DNA of 64,000 bases from RHKX01 sp963784885 (lineage in GTDB: Bacteria > Actinomycetota > Thermoleophilia > Solirubrobacterales > 70-9). This document shows, in pieces, positions 24,056 through 32,531 of this stretch. Every line of letters begins with the position of its first letter. Positions within the stretch are counted from its first letter, which is position 1. The stretch is from contig CAWATA010000006.1 in NCBI GenBank assembly GCA_963784885.1, positions 310,001 to 374,000 on the forward strand. The letters run 5' to 3'. Both the position numbers and the translations under genes were made by a program. The notes beneath the pieces were generated by a model. That model was given only the letters and a program-made list of their open reading frames with translations. It did not search any database and was not told the origin of the DNA.

Positions 24056-24658
24056 CTAGGGGGACCCGGTGATGTCGCCGATCCGGACGGCCACGATGTT
24101 GGCCTCCGGGATCCGCGCCGATGAGCCCGGAACGCTCTTGGAGCATTGGAGCTCCAGCGCCTGTCCCGCCGTGACCCGGAAGAGGCCGGTCAACGTCACG
24201 TTGTCGACCTCGGTGTCGGCCCGCGCGATCTGCTCACGGCTGACCGCGGAGGAGCCCGGACCGCCCCCTGCGTTGATGAGACGGCAGCTGACATTGCTTG
24301 CGACGGGGTTGACCGTCTGCACCTCGAGCGAGGATGTGGCGAAGTAGGCGCCGGGCGGAACGTCGAGGGTGACGACCGTCGAGCCGAAGAGGCTGGAACT
24401 GAACGCGTCGTAGTTGACGGATCCGTTCGCCTGGTAGCCGTGGGCCGTCGGCGGCAGGACCCCCTTCTTCAGATCCTTCGCCCGCAGCGCCGAGTTCTTG
24501 ACCTTCGCGCTCGTCACGGCGTTCTTCTGCAGCTGCTTGGGGCCGACGCTGTTCTTGGCGAGCTGGCCGGCCGCGTACGCACCGCCGCCGGCGAGCACGA
24601 CGAACGCCAGCAACGTGACCATCACGTTCGCGTAAGTCAGCTTCGGGCGGAAGCGCAT
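24056..24658 (-). CDS. Secreted protein of unknown function with the K-N-S-V-G-x-x-Q-L N-terminal pattern
   Basis: The 200-residue product has a signal peptide or anchor (L-T-Y-A-N-V-M-V-T-L-L-A-F-V-V-L) followed by A-A-G-Q-L-A-K-N-S-V-G-P-K-Q-L and A-V-T-S-A-K-V-K-N-S-A-L, a short repeat-like pattern abundant in predicted extracellular proteins of Solirubrobacterales. The rest looks beta-rich with one Cys pair. Function is unknown. ATG 24658 has TAGGGT 8 nt upstream and no ribosome-binding site. Confidence 0.82.
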   Translation of the reverse strand: MRFRPKLTYANVMVTLLAFVVLAGGGAYAAGQLAKNSVGPKQLQKNAVTSAKVKNSALRAKDLKKGVLPPTAHGYQANGSVNYDAFSSSLFGSTVVTLDVPPGAYFATSSLEVQTVNPVASNVSCRLINAGGGPGSSAVSREQIARADTEVDNVTLTGLFRVTAGQALELQCSKSVPGSSARIPEANIVAVRIGDITGSP

Positions 24659-24666
24659 GCGAGCTC

Positions 24667-24672
24667 ACCCTA
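24667..24672 (-). promoter_or_regulatory. -10 box of a probable leaderless promoter
   Basis: TAGGGT on the minus strand ends 8 nt before ATG 24658, without a Shine-Dalgarno site. Confidence 0.5.
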
Positions 24673-24741
24673 GATGCCGCAGCACCGTGGAGCAAATCGC
24701 GCGGGCGGCGCCTGCGCGGCCGCCACGAGCGCGAGCAGGGG

Positions 24742-25236
24742 TCAGGCCTTCTCCTCCGCGGCGTCGTCCCCGGCCTCTTCGGTCTTCGCCTCGCCGTCGG
24801 GCTCGGGGGAATCGGCCGGCTTGCCGTTGCCCGCCGACGACTCGGCGGTCTCGGCCTTCGGCTCCTTCGGAGGCTCGGTGTCGCCCGGCGATGCGGGCTC
24901 CGCATCGGTGGTCGCGGGCTCGGCGGTCGTCCGCGCGGCGGTCGCGGTCGCGGTCGGTGCGGCGGGAACCTCCCCCACCGGCCCGGGCGCGTCGCCCGCG
25001 AGGCGGTTGCGGACCAGATAGGCGATTCCGAGACCCGCGGCGGCGACCGCGGCGATGACCGGCAGCCTCCGCTTCGGTGCCGGTGGACCGATCTCGGTCA
25101 GCGTGTCGGCGATGTCCGCGGCCGCGTCGCGGACAGCGGCCGCGTAGTCGGCGGCGTCGGCGCGGACGCTGTCGAAGGCGTCGAGCGCCTGATCGACGGG
25201 GTTCGTCGGCTTTCGGGAAAAGGGGTTGCTGATCAT
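24742..25236 (-). CDS. Small membrane-anchored protein with acidic low-complexity tail
   Basis: The 164-residue product has an amphipathic N-terminal part (D-A-F-D-S-V-R-A-D-A-A-D-Y), one membrane segment at about residues 57-75 (L-P-V-I-A-A-V-A-A-A-G-L-G-I-A-Y) and an ~85-residue tail of Pro, Ala, Glu and Thr. I do not recognise the family. ATG 25236 is chosen over an in-frame start 30 nt upstream because GGAGG stands at the right distance before it. It is probably an envelope-associated structural or accessory protein, but nothing shows a specific role. Confidence 0.65.
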   Translation of the reverse strand: MISNPFSRKPTNPVDQALDAFDSVRADAADYAAAVRDAAADIADTLTEIGPPAPKRRLPVIAAVAAAGLGIAYLVRNRLAGDAPGPVGEVPAAPTATATAARTTAEPATTDAEPASPGDTEPPKEPKAETAESSAGNGKPADSPEPDGEAKTEEAGDDAAEEKA

Positions 25237-25314
25237 CGCTGGGCCTCCAGGGATTCGGGGTCTCACGATCCTATGCCCCGACCGGGGCGGCCCGTAACCG
25301 TCGGCTCGGGAGTC

Positions 25315-26433
25315 TCAGCCCGTCAGCCGGGCGAGCTCGTCGGCGTCGAGCCCCCAGGCGGCGAGCGCCGACTCGGTGTCCGCGCCGGGCTCGGGAGGCG
25401 GGAGCGGGACCGGAGACGGCGTCCGGCTGAATCGCGGCGCCGGGCCGGGCTGGAGCCGGCCCCCGATCTCGACGAAGCTGCCGCGGGCTGCGTTGTGGTG
25501 GTGCTGCGGCGCCTCCCCCATGCCGAGTACCGGTGTCGCGCAGGCCTCGACCGGCTCGAGCATCGCCGTCCACTCTTCTCGTGTCTTCGTCCGGAAGACC
25601 TCGGCGAATCGCTGCTTGAGCTCGGGCCAGCGGGCCCGATCCATCTGCGGGAACTCGACCGGGTCGAGCTCCATCAACTCGAGGAGCTTCGCGTAGAACT
25701 GCGGCTCGAGGGCGCCGACCGCCATGAAGCCTCCGTCCGCGCACTCGTAGACCTCGTAGAAGTGTGCACCGGAGTCGAGCAGGTTCGTTCCCGGTGCGTC
25801 CGTCCACATCCCGATGTCTCGCATCGCGTGGATCAAGGTCATCATCACCGAGGCGCCCTCGACCATCGACGCGTCGACCACCTGACCGTGGCCCGATTCC
25901 CGCGCCTCGATCACCGCGGCGAGGACGCCGAGCGCGAGCAGCATCCCGCCCCCGCCGAAGTCGCCGACGAGGTTGAGCGGGAACAGCGGCCGTTCCCCTT
26001 CGCGGGAGATCGCTCCGAGCGCTCCCGAGAGCGATATGTAGTTGATGTCGTGGCCGGCGACTGCCGCCATCGGCCCCTCCTGCCCGTAGCCGGTCATCCG
26101 GCCGTAGACGAGCTTCGGGTTGCGCTCGGCGACGTCTTCGGGCCCGAGCCCGAGGCGCTCCATGACCCCGGGGCGGAAGCCCTCGATCAGGGCGTCGGCC
26201 CGCTCGCACAGCCGCAGGGCCAGCTCCCGCCCGGACCCGGTCTTGAGATCGCAGGCCACCGAGGGGCGTCCCCGGTGCATGTAGTTCCACGAGCCCGACC
26301 CGAGCCCGCCGTCGCCCCCCGCCCGCTCGAGCCGGATCAGGTCGGCGCCCATGTCGGCGAGCATCATCGCCGCGAACGGACCGGGTCCGATCGAGGCGAT
26401 CTCGACCACCTTGATTCCGTGCAGGGGGCCCAT
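25315..26433 (-). CDS. Alpha-methylacyl-CoA racemase family protein (CaiB/BaiF)
   Basis: The 372-residue product follows the mycobacterial racemase closely: G-I-K-V-V-E-I-A-S-I-G-P-G-P-F-A-A-M, L-I-E-G-F-R-P-G-V-M-E-R-L-G-L-G-P, Y-G-R-M-T-G-Y-G-Q, the catalytic region G-H-D-I-N-Y-I-S-L-S-G (His/Asp), N-L-V-G-D-F-G-G-G, and A-P-R-F-S-R-T. AMACR epimerises 2-methylacyl-CoAs so that branched chains such as those from sterols or phytol can enter beta-oxidation. ATG 26433 is preferred; GTG 26445 would overlap the TAGCGT promoter-like box. It is divergent from the peptide transporter. Confidence 0.9.
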   Translation of the reverse strand: MGPLHGIKVVEIASIGPGPFAAMMLADMGADLIRLERAGGDGGLGSGSWNYMHRGRPSVACDLKTGSGRELALRLCERADALIEGFRPGVMERLGLGPEDVAERNPKLVYGRMTGYGQEGPMAAVAGHDINYISLSGALGAISREGERPLFPLNLVGDFGGGGMLLALGVLAAVIEARESGHGQVVDASMVEGASVMMTLIHAMRDIGMWTDAPGTNLLDSGAHFYEVYECADGGFMAVGALEPQFYAKLLELMELDPVEFPQMDRARWPELKQRFAEVFRTKTREEWTAMLEPVEACATPVLGMGEAPQHHHNAARGSFVEIGGRLQPGPAPRFSRTPSPVPLPPPEPGADTESALAAWGLDADELARLTG

Positions 26434-26578
26434 CTGACGACCCACGCTATCTGCACAAGCTCGTCAGCGAGCGAAGCGGGGATACCCCGCGCGGCCGTGA
26501 GTGGTACAAAGGCGTCCGTCACAGGGCTTCGGTGGTCAGCCGCTGCCCGAGAACTCCAGCATGGGGCAGGAGGAGAAA

Positions 26579-28294
26579 TTGTCCGAGGGATCGAGGGTCA
26601 GTCCGTTGAAGATGGCGCTCACGCTTGTCGCCGGGATCGTCATCGCCGTGTTCGCCGCGGCCTGCGGAAGCAGCGACGACACCGACAGCACGGGGGCGAC
26701 CGCCGGCTCGACCGGCGGCGAGGCGACTCTGTCGCAGACTTCGCAGCCCGACTACCTCGACCCCGCGCTGTCGTACACGGTCAACGGCTGGGAGCCGATG
26801 TGGATCGTCTACACGCCGCTCTACACCTACGCCCACGAGGAGGGCGAGGCCGGCGCCGAGGTGATTCCCGGGCTGGCGGAGGATCTCCCCGAGATCTCCG
26901 AAGACGACCTGACCTACAAGATGACCCTGCGTGACGGCCTCACCTACTCCGACGGCCAGGACGTCGTCGCGAGCGACTTCGAGCACACGATCAAGCGCGT
27001 GCTCAACCTCGAGTCGGGCGGTGCGCCGTTCTACGAGGTCATCGAGGGCGCCGACAAGTACCTGAAGGGCAACGACCCCGACGCCGACATCTCGGGCATC
27101 GAGACCGACGACAAGACCGGCGAGATCACGATCCAGCTGACCCAGCCGGCTGCCGACTTCACGAACGTGCTGGCGATGAACTTCGCCGGGCTCGTCCCGA
27201 GCGACACGCCGTTCAAGAACATGACCGAGGACCCGCCCCCGGGTGTCGGTCCGTACGTGATCACGGAGTCGATCCCGAACCGGGAGTTCGTGATGGAGCG
27301 GCGGCAGGACTTCGCCGACCTCGGAATGAGCGACATCCCGAACGGGCACATCGACACGCTGACGACGAAGATCATCAAGAATCAGAGTCAGCAGACTCAG
27401 GACGTCCTCGACAACCAGCTCGACTACATGCAGGACCCGCCGACCGCCGACCTCAAGCCCGAGGTCAACGCGCTCGTCGGACCCGACGGCAGCGAGCCGC
27501 AGCGCTATGAGGAGTTCCCGACGTCGTCGACCTACTACTTCTTCATGAACAACGACGTCGCGCCGTTCGACGATCCCGAGGTCCGCAAGGCGGTCAACGT
27601 CGGTCTCGACAAGGTGGCGCTGGCGAAGCTGTTCGCCGGTGAGCTTGCACCAGGGTGCTCGTTCCTGCCGCCGGGCATGCCCGGCTACAACGAGGAGCTG
27701 GACACGACGGGATGCCCGTGGGGCGACCCGAACGCAGCACCCGACGTCGAGAAGGCCAAGCAGATGATCGAGGACGCCGGCGCGGCCGGGGCCAAGGTCA
27801 CAGTCTGGGGCAACAACGACGACCCGACCGACAAGGTGACTCAGGAGTACGCACAGCAGCTCAACAACCTGGGCTTCGACGCGACCCCGAAGATCATCGA
27901 CGGCGGTGTCTACTTCCAGACGATCGGCGACCAGTCCACGGAGGCCCAGACCGGTTTCACCAACTGGTTCCAGGATTACCCGCACCCGCTGAACTTCTAC
28001 TTCCTGGTCGACGGGGCGACGATCCAGCCGACCAACAACCAGAACTTCGGCAACGTCGACGATCCGAAGATCAACGACGAGGTCAACCGGCTCTCGGAGG
28101 AGCCCGACCTGCCGTCGGTCACATCCGACTGGGAGGAGCTCGACAACTATCTGGTCAACGAGGGCTTGATCGCCCCCTACGGCCACCGGAAGCTCGCCAC
28201 GTTCGTCTCCGACCGGATCAACTTCGACGAGACGATCTTCAATCCCGTCTACCTGAACGACTACACGAGCTTCCAGCTCGTGGACGGACAGTAG
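26579..28294 (+). CDS. Peptide/oligopeptide ABC transporter substrate-binding lipoprotein (family 5)
   Basis: The 571-residue product has a signal peptide with lipobox (V-F-A-A-A-C) followed by a Ser/Asp/Thr-rich linker and the SBP_bac_5 fold: a D-Y-L-D-P-A-L-S-Y start, L-T-Y-K-M-T-L-R-D-G-L-T-Y-S-D-G-Q-D-V signature, and Y-F-F-M-N-N-D-V-A-P-F-D-D-P-E-V-R-K-A for ligand binding. It binds peptides or similar solutes outside the cell and delivers them to the permeases encoded next. TTG 26579 is chosen because AGGAGG (26568-26573) precedes it by 5 nt; an in-frame ATG at 26561 overlaps that site. Confidence 0.9.
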   Translation: MSEGSRVSPLKMALTLVAGIVIAVFAAACGSSDDTDSTGATAGSTGGEATLSQTSQPDYLDPALSYTVNGWEPMWIVYTPLYTYAHEEGEAGAEVIPGLAEDLPEISEDDLTYKMTLRDGLTYSDGQDVVASDFEHTIKRVLNLESGGAPFYEVIEGADKYLKGNDPDADISGIETDDKTGEITIQLTQPAADFTNVLAMNFAGLVPSDTPFKNMTEDPPPGVGPYVITESIPNREFVMERRQDFADLGMSDIPNGHIDTLTTKIIKNQSQQTQDVLDNQLDYMQDPPTADLKPEVNALVGPDGSEPQRYEEFPTSSTYYFFMNNDVAPFDDPEVRKAVNVGLDKVALAKLFAGELAPGCSFLPPGMPGYNEELDTTGCPWGDPNAAPDVEKAKQMIEDAGAAGAKVTVWGNNDDPTDKVTQEYAQQLNNLGFDATPKIIDGGVYFQTIGDQSTEAQTGFTNWFQDYPHPLNFYFLVDGATIQPTNNQNFGNVDDPKINDEVNRLSEEPDLPSVTSDWEELDNYLVNEGLIAPYGHRKLATFVSDRINFDETIFNPVYLNDYTSFQLVDGQ

Positions 28295-28330
28295 CCCGGA
28301 TCGAAGGCATCGTCCAGATCGTGATTGGGA

Positions 28331-28357
28331 GAGGGGGCGCCGGGTGGGCGTCCCCTC
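28331..28357 (+). terminator. Intercistronic hairpin after the substrate-binding protein gene
   Basis: An 11-bp stem with one G-U pair (GAGGGGGCGCC, 28331-28341, with GGCGTCCCCTC, 28347-28357) and loop GGGTG lies in the 114-nt gap before the permease gene. There is no T tract. Such hairpins often stabilise or partially terminate transcripts so the binding protein is made in excess of the permeases. Confidence 0.6.
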
Positions 28358-28408
28358 CGGGTAGAGGGCGGGCATGCGACGCGGATCGAGAAACGGCGAA
28401 GGGCTGAG

Positions 28409-29467
28409 ATGACCGGCTTTCCCGGTCAGACGGGAGGCGACGGCACGATCAGCGGCGAGATCCCGCCGGAACTGATCGCAGAAGCGGACTCCGACCACAA
28501 GGCCGGGCTGAGCCCCAACCAACTCGCCTGGCGGCGCCTGAAGCGCAACCGCGGGGCGATGGCATCGGGGGCCGTGTTCATTCTCCTCGTCCTAGCCTGC
28601 CTGGCGGCCCCGCTGTGGGCCAACTACGTCGCCGACCGCGGGCCCGACGACTCCCCCGGCGGCACCGAAACGGTCATGAAGGGCGGCGAGGAGGTGCTGA
28701 TCCTCGGCCTCGACGGCATCCCGGTGGGGCCGACCTTCCGCGGCGAGTACTTCTTCGGCGCCGACAGCAGCGGTCGCGACGTGATGGTCCGACTCCTCTA
28801 CGGGGGCAGGAACTCGCTGATAATCGGCATCGGCGCCGCCCTCGGGACGACGATCATGGCCGTCTTCCTCGGCCTCCTCGCCGGCTACTTCCGGGGCTTC
28901 ACGGACGGGATCATCGCCCGCTTCATGGACATCATCTGGGCCTTCCCGGTGATCCTGCTGGGGATCGCGCTCGGCGTGGCGTTAGCCGAGAGCGGTCTGA
29001 CAGTCGGGCCGCTGACGCTCCAGTCGGGTTCGCTCTGGATCCCGATCGTGATCATCGCGGTCGTCTACATCCCCTACATGGCGCGGCCGATTCGCGGCGA
29101 GGTCCTCGCGCTCCGCGAGAAGGAGTTCATCGAGGCTGCACGGGCCCAGGGGATGGGCTCGATGCGGATCATGTTCTCGGAGATCTTCCCGAACATCGTC
29201 ACGCTGTTGATCGTCTTCTTCCCGCTGATGGTCGCCAACGCGATTCTGCTCGAGGCGGCGCTGTCGTTCCTCGGGGCGGGCGTCCAGGCGCCGACTCCGT
29301 CTTGGGGGACGATGCTCGACGACGGCGTCAGCCGGATCATCACCGCGCCGTTCCTCGCCGTCATCCCGGGCGCGATGCTCGTCGCCACGGTGCTGAGCCT
29401 GAACGCGTTCGGCGAGGGCGTCCGTGACGCGCTCGACCCGCGAGCGAAGCTGAGTATCGAGGGCTGA
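28409..29467 (+). CDS. Peptide ABC transporter permease, DppC/OppC type
   Basis: The 352-residue product has the short N-terminal OppC_N region with one helix (A-W-R-R-L-K-R-N-R-G-A-M), then H-P-F/G-A-D-x-x-G-R-D-type F-G-A-D-S-S-G-R-D-V, five further helices and the EAA loop E-A-A-R-A-Q-G-M-G-S that contacts the ATPase. It ends with the family A-L-D-P-R. It forms half of the membrane pore. It is unusual in preceding the DppB-type gene. ATG 28409 is the first good start after the intercistronic hairpin. Confidence 0.92.
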   Translation: MTGFPGQTGGDGTISGEIPPELIAEADSDHKAGLSPNQLAWRRLKRNRGAMASGAVFILLVLACLAAPLWANYVADRGPDDSPGGTETVMKGGEEVLILGLDGIPVGPTFRGEYFFGADSSGRDVMVRLLYGGRNSLIIGIGAALGTTIMAVFLGLLAGYFRGFTDGIIARFMDIIWAFPVILLGIALGVALAESGLTVGPLTLQSGSLWIPIVIIAVVYIPYMARPIRGEVLALREKEFIEAARAQGMGSMRIMFSEIFPNIVTLLIVFFPLMVANAILLEAALSFLGAGVQAPTPSWGTMLDDGVSRIITAPFLAVIPGAMLVATVLSLNAFGEGVRDALDPRAKLSIEG

Positions 29468-29473
29468 TAGCCG

Positions 29474-30436
29474 ATGGCCCGCTTCATCGTCCGCCGGCTG
29501 ATCTCGATGGTGTTCGTGCTGTTCGCCGTCTCGGTGCTGACGTTCATCATCTTCAACGTCATCCCCAACGGCGACCCGGCCGCCCGGATGGCGGGCAAGC
29601 AGGCCACCAACACCCAGATCGCCGCAATCGAGAAGGAGTGGGGCTTCGACGAGAGCCTGCCGGTTCAGTACGCGACGACGATGGAGAAGGTCTTCACCGG
29701 CGACCTCGTCAGCTACTTCACCCAGCTCAACGTCGCCGAGGAGATCTGGAAAGGGCTGCCGCGGACGCTCTGGCTGGCGATCGGGTCGATGATCCTCTGG
29801 ATGATCTTCTCGGTCGCGCTGGGGCTCTACAGCGCGCTCAGGGCTGGTGGCAAGCGGGACAAGGCATTCACGTTCCTGGCCTTGGTCGGGATCTCGATGC
29901 CCGTGTTCTGGATCGGCGCGCTGATGAACCACTACCTCGGCTACAAGCTCGGCATCTTCCCCAACGGGGGCTACGTGCCGCTGACAGAGAACCCCCTCGA
30001 CTGGTTCTACCACATGATTTTGCCGTGGACGGCGCTGGCGATCCTCTTCATCGGGATCTACTCCCGGGTGCTCAAGAACAACATCCGCGAGACGATGAAC
30101 GAAGACTTCGTCCGCACCGCGCGCGCCAAGGGCCTGACCGAGCGGCAGGTGATGTTGCGGCACGTGCTGCGCAACTCGCTGATCCCCATCGTCACCCTCT
30201 GGGGACTCGACTTCGGCGCCGTGATCGGCGGTGGCGCGATCCTCACCGAGTCGATCTTCGACCTCCAGGGCGTTGGGCAGTACACCGCCGACGCGATCGG
30301 CCAGCTCGACCAGCCGCCGCTGATCGCGGTGACGATGTTCGGCGCCTTCATGATCGTCCTCTTCAACACGATCGTCGACATCGCCTACGCCTATCTGGAT
30401 CCCCGGATCAGGCTCGACGGTACGAGCGCGACATGA
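29474..30436 (+). CDS. Peptide ABC transporter permease, DppB/OppB type
   Basis: The 320-residue product opens with F-I-V-R-R-L-I-S-M-V-F-V-L and has the extracytoplasmic N-terminal domain with D-P-A-A-R-M, six helices and an EAA loop T-A-R-A-K-G-L-T-E, ending Y-L-D-P-R-I. It pairs with the DppC-type permease. It starts 6 nt after it and overlaps the next gene by ATGA. Confidence 0.92.
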   Translation: MARFIVRRLISMVFVLFAVSVLTFIIFNVIPNGDPAARMAGKQATNTQIAAIEKEWGFDESLPVQYATTMEKVFTGDLVSYFTQLNVAEEIWKGLPRTLWLAIGSMILWMIFSVALGLYSALRAGGKRDKAFTFLALVGISMPVFWIGALMNHYLGYKLGIFPNGGYVPLTENPLDWFYHMILPWTALAILFIGIYSRVLKNNIRETMNEDFVRTARAKGLTERQVMLRHVLRNSLIPIVTLWGLDFGAVIGGGAILTESIFDLQGVGQYTADAIGQLDQPPLIAVTMFGAFMIVLFNTIVDIAYAYLDPRIRLDGTSAT

Positions 30437-31479
30437 GCGCAGATGCCGGAAGCGGGGCCGTGGGCGGTCACGGCGCCACCGTCCTCGAGGTCGAGGACCT
30501 CGAAGTCGGGTTCCAGACCGAGGATGGACGCGTGCAGGCGGTCAGCGGCATCTCCTTCGAAGTCAAGCGGGGCGAGGTGCTGGCGATCGTGGGCGAATCC
30601 GGGTCGGGCAAGTCGGTGACCGCGCTGACGATCATGGGCCTCACCCGGAGCCCCAATGCCGCGATCAGCGGCCGCGTGCTGCTGAAGGGAGACGATCTCG
30701 TCACCGCCGACGAGGAGCGGATACGCCAGATGCGGGGGAATGAGATCGGGATGATCTTCCAGGATCCGATGAGCTCGCTCGACCCCGTGTACAAGGTCGG
30801 CGATCAGATCGCCGAAGGCATCCTCGCCCATCGCGATGTCTCCAAAGCGGAGGCTCGCAGGCGCGCCGTCGAACTGATGAGGGAGGTCGGGATCCCGAGC
30901 GCCGAGGAGCGCATCGACGACTATCCGCATGAGTTCTCCGGCGGGATGCGCCAGCGGGTGATGATCGCGATGGCGCTGGCGCTCGACCCGGAGATCCTGA
31001 TCGCCGACGAGCCGACGACGGCGCTCGATGTGACGATCCAAGCCCAGATCCTGCGGCTGATCTCGCGGCTCAACGAGGAGCAGGATGTCGCCACGATCCT
31101 GATCACCCACGATCTCGGAGTCGTCGCCGAGATCGCCGACCGCGTCCTCGTCATGTACGGCGGCCGCGTAGTCGAGAGCGGCACGCTGGAGGAGATCTTC
31201 TACAACCCCCAGCACCCCTACACCTGGGGCCTCCTCGGGTCGGTGACGAGGATCGACAAGCCGACCACCGACAGGCTCACCCAGATTGACGGTGCGCCGC
31301 CGTCGCTGATCGCACCTCCCGAGGGCTGCCACTTCCGCCCCCGATGCCCGTTCGCCTTCGACAAGTGCACGATCAAGCCCGAACTGCTCAATCACTCCGG
31401 CGAGCCGGATCACCTCGACCGTTGTCACCTGCCCGCCGAACAGCGCGAGTCGCTTCGAAAGCGCGAGGTCGAGGTATGA
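30433..31479 (+). CDS. Peptide ABC transporter ATP-binding protein, DppD/OppD type
   Basis: The 348-residue ATPase has Walker A G-E-S-G-S-G-K-S, Q-loop F-Q-D-P, ABC signature F-S-G-G-M-R-Q-R, Walker B L-I-A-D-E-P and switch His in I-T-H-D. The C-terminal oligopeptide/dipeptide extension has the Fe-S-like Cys set of this subfamily (G-C-H-F-R-P-R-C-P and later K-C, R-C-H). ATG 30433 overlaps the permease stop. It forms a heterodimer with the next gene's product to power import. Confidence 0.94.
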   Translation: MSADAGSGAVGGHGATVLEVEDLEVGFQTEDGRVQAVSGISFEVKRGEVLAIVGESGSGKSVTALTIMGLTRSPNAAISGRVLLKGDDLVTADEERIRQMRGNEIGMIFQDPMSSLDPVYKVGDQIAEGILAHRDVSKAEARRRAVELMREVGIPSAEERIDDYPHEFSGGMRQRVMIAMALALDPEILIADEPTTALDVTIQAQILRLISRLNEEQDVATILITHDLGVVAEIADRVLVMYGGRVVESGTLEEIFYNPQHPYTWGLLGSVTRIDKPTTDRLTQIDGAPPSLIAPPEGCHFRPRCPFAFDKCTIKPELLNHSGEPDHLDRCHLPAEQRESLRKREVEV

Positions 31480-32531
31480 GCATCGAGGCACCGGCGGCCG
31501 GAGCTGCGTCGGCCCTGCCGCAGGGCTCGGAGCCGCTCGTGGAGGCGACCAACCTGGTGAAGCATTTCCCGATCAAGGCCGGGATCCTGTTCGATCGCCA
31601 GGTTGGTGCGGTCCGGGCGGTCGACGACGTCAGCTTCGCGATCGCCAGAGGCGAGACGCTGGGGCTCGTCGGCGAGTCGGGGTGCGGGAAGTCGACGCTG
31701 GCCAGGACCCTGATCCGTCTACTCGACCCGACCTCGGGATCGATTCGATTCAGGGGGGCCGAGATCGCGGGCTTGAGCAATCGCCAGCTGCGACCGATCC
31801 GAAGCGAGATGCAGATGGTCTTCCAGGACCCGCAGGCCTCGCTCAATCCCCGCAAGCGGGTCGGCCAGATCGTCGGCAGTCCGCTGAAGATCCAGGACGT
31901 CGCCAAAGGGAACGAGCTCCGCAAACGGGTCATCGAGCTGCTCGAGCGCGTCGGCCTCGGCGAAGAGTGCTTCAATCGCTACCCGCACGAGTTCAGCGGT
32001 GGACAGCGGCAGCGCATCGGCATCGCCAGGGCGCTGGCGCTCAACCCGGCCCTGATCGTGGCCGACGAGCCCGTGTCCGCCCTCGACGTCTCGATCCAGG
32101 CGCAGATCATCAACCTCCTCTCCGACCTCCAGGACGAGTTCGACCTCACCTACCTGTTCGTGGCTCATGACCTCGGCGTCGTCCGGCACGTATCCGACCG
32201 GATCGCGGTCATGTACCTGGGGCGGATCGTCGAACTGGGGCCCGCCGAGGCGGTTGTCTCCAACCCGATCCATCCGTACACGCTGTCGCTGCTCAACGCC
32301 GTCCCGATTCCCGATCCCCGCGAGAACGCCAAGCGTGCGAGGACCATTCTCGAGGGCGACGTGCCCAGCGCCGCCGAGCCACCGGACAACGAGCGCTTCC
32401 AGGCTCGCTTCCCGGGGGCCAAAGAGGCAGGTGCCGACGTCGACACGCCTCTGATCGACCACGGCAACGGCCACTGGGCGGCCTGTCATCGCCCGGTCGA
32501 CCGAGCGATCGCCGCCGCCGGCTCAGCCTAG
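31476..32531 (+). CDS. Peptide ABC transporter ATP-binding protein, DppF/OppF type
   Basis: The 351-residue ATPase has Walker A G-E-S-G-C-G-K-S, Q-loop F-Q-D-P-Q-A-S-L-N-P-R, signature F-S-G-G-Q-R-Q-R, Walker B I-V-A-D-E-P-V-S-A-L-D-V-S and H-loop A-H-D-L-G-V-V-R. It has the C-terminal oligopeptide domain but fewer Cys than its partner, ending C-H-R-P. ATG 31476 overlaps the previous stop. It is the last gene of the transporter operon; its stop overlaps that of the convergent esterase by 4 nt, so read-through antisense is likely. Confidence 0.94.
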   Translation: MSIEAPAAGAASALPQGSEPLVEATNLVKHFPIKAGILFDRQVGAVRAVDDVSFAIARGETLGLVGESGCGKSTLARTLIRLLDPTSGSIRFRGAEIAGLSNRQLRPIRSEMQMVFQDPQASLNPRKRVGQIVGSPLKIQDVAKGNELRKRVIELLERVGLGEECFNRYPHEFSGGQRQRIGIARALALNPALIVADEPVSALDVSIQAQIINLLSDLQDEFDLTYLFVAHDLGVVRHVSDRIAVMYLGRIVELGPAEAVVSNPIHPYTLSLLNAVPIPDPRENAKRARTILEGDVPSAAEPPDNERFQARFPGAKEAGADVDTPLIDHGNGHWAACHRPVDRAIAAAGSA

